A stretch of DNA of 6,055 nucleotides from an uncultured Bacteroidota bacterium. Its GTDB lineage: Bacteria; Bacteroidota; Bacteroidia; Flavobacteriales; Flavobacteriaceae. Location: assembly GCA_903888655.1 (NCBI GenBank), contig CAISUR010000357.1:1-6055 (forward strand), read 5' to 3'. Each line of letters begins with the position of its first letter. Within the stretch, counting starts at the first letter, position 1. A program made the position numbers and the translations under genes. This document shows, piece after piece, positions 5,585-6,055 of this stretch. Below the pieces are notes generated by a model that was not told the DNA's origin, searched no databases, and worked only from the letters and a program-made list of their open reading frames with translations.

Positions 5585-5962
5585 TTATTCAGCGACAGAG
5601 AGGCTTATGTATTTATGTAAAAAATTGATAAGTTCTTTTTTGGGTAGATCCAAATTCAATTTAATAATGTTATTAAAGTCATCAAATTTATTTTCTAAAT
5701 CTTTTACCATCACAGCCAATAAAATAGTGTCTGTTTTTGAAAATAACCTTAATAAATTGATCAAATCTACATGGCTATTGACCACAAAAATGCAATGTTG
5801 GTAGTAGGGTAAATTTTTATAAAAGTCGTCAAATTGATCTATTTTATTACATAAGTCTATTGAAAAGTCTTTTTCAAAATGTAATTTTATGAATCGATAA
5901 AACCCTCTAGACGTATCATAGACAAAAATTCTATTTTTATCAAAATTTTTAAGTAGTTCCAT
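5585..5962 (-). CDS. orphan 125-residue protein, possible degenerate CheY-like receiver
   Basis: I do not recognise a named family. The protein has no signal peptide or membrane helix and shows a regular strand-helix alternation that fits a CheY-like fold: strand RIFVYDTS (11-18), helix GFYRFIKLHFEKDF, strand SIDLCNKI, helix, strand HCIFVVNSHVDL (56-67), helix NLLRLF, strand ILLAVMV (80-86), strand IIKLNLDLP, and final helix KKELINFLHKYI (108-119). In that reading Asp16 is the only acidic-pocket residue, Asn62 stands where the phospho-acceptor Asp would be, and the invariant Lys before the cis-Pro is replaced (NLDLP). It would then be a stand-alone pseudo-receiver, perhaps a binding partner for other signalling proteins. 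The fold call is by eye; it could be an unrelated alpha/beta protein. The ATG at 5962 is the only good start. It is the first minus-strand gene seen here, 174 bp before the PH-SHOCT gene. Confidence 0.62.
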   Translation of the reverse strand: MELLKNFDKNRIFVYDTSRGFYRFIKLHFEKDFSIDLCNKIDQFDDFYKNLPYYQHCIFVVNSHVDLINLLRLFSKTDTILLAVMVKDLENKFDDFNNIIKLNLDLPKKELINFLHKYISLSVAE

Positions 5963-6055
5963 TAGCTAGGTTTTTAATTTGATTTTTTAATTTCATTATT
6001 TTGTGAAAATTGTATTTATGAAAGTAAATAGAACAAGTTTTAGAATTTTTTGTGA
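5963..6055. other. AT-rich upstream region, possible divergent gene start at 6018
   Basis: This is the leader of the receiver-like gene; I see no exact TAnnTTTG on the minus strand. On the plus strand an ATG at 6018 opens a frame (M-K-V-N-R-T-S-F-R-I-F-C) that runs off the window after 12 codons, preceded by TTATTTTG, a near match to a -7 element. This would make a divergent gene pair, but 12 codons are too few to call a gene. Confidence 0.2.

Noticed and set aside
5607..5804. Plus-strand ORF of 65 codons
   Set aside because: It lies antisense inside the 125-residue gene with no ribosome binding site or domain.

Overview
The window looks like a piece of a Bacteroidota chromosome, most likely Flavobacterium or a close relative. 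Four things point there: strong AT richness outside one GC-richer repeat, the near absence of Shine-Dalgarno sequences, a promoter of the TTTG / TAnnTTTG type, and flavobacterial-style proteins (an M20 dipeptidase, a DUF4407 membrane protein, and a LuxR-type regulator with a T-I-S-T-Y-K recognition helix). The genus is inferred from these impressions, not from a search.

Layout. Positions 1-1387 (+) hold an almost complete M20 metallodipeptidase whose start codon lies just off the left edge. A tandem hairpin/terminator follows. Then comes a structured, GC-richer, roughly 145-bp palindromic intergenic element (about 1461-1605) that looks like a dispersed repeat. Next is a DUF4407 four-helix membrane protein (1694-2794, +). 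It converges with a run of five genes that all read on the minus strand.

Read in the direction of transcription (right to left), the minus-strand genes are: an orphan protein of 125 residues that looks like a degenerate CheY-type receiver (5962-5585); a bacterial PH-domain plus SHOCT protein (5410-4700); a two-helix membrane protein with possible PH-like flanks (4465-4028); a DUF4406 / nucleoside deoxyribosyltransferase-like protein (3882-3511); and a LuxR-type regulator with a receiver-like N-terminus that lacks the phospho-acceptor Asp (3430-2807). The gaps between them are 80-234 bp. At least two carry their own promoter or terminator signals, so they look like separate transcription units, not one tight operon.

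How they work together. No pathway is evident. The dipeptidase is housekeeping peptide turnover. The minus-strand genes are accessory or poorly characterised, and I cannot support a joint function. The most notable features are the two proteins with apparently non-phosphorylatable receiver folds, a nested inverted repeat ahead of the DUF4406 gene, and the palindromic repeat after the dipeptidase. I see no CRISPR array, tRNA, rRNA, transposase or complete mobile element.
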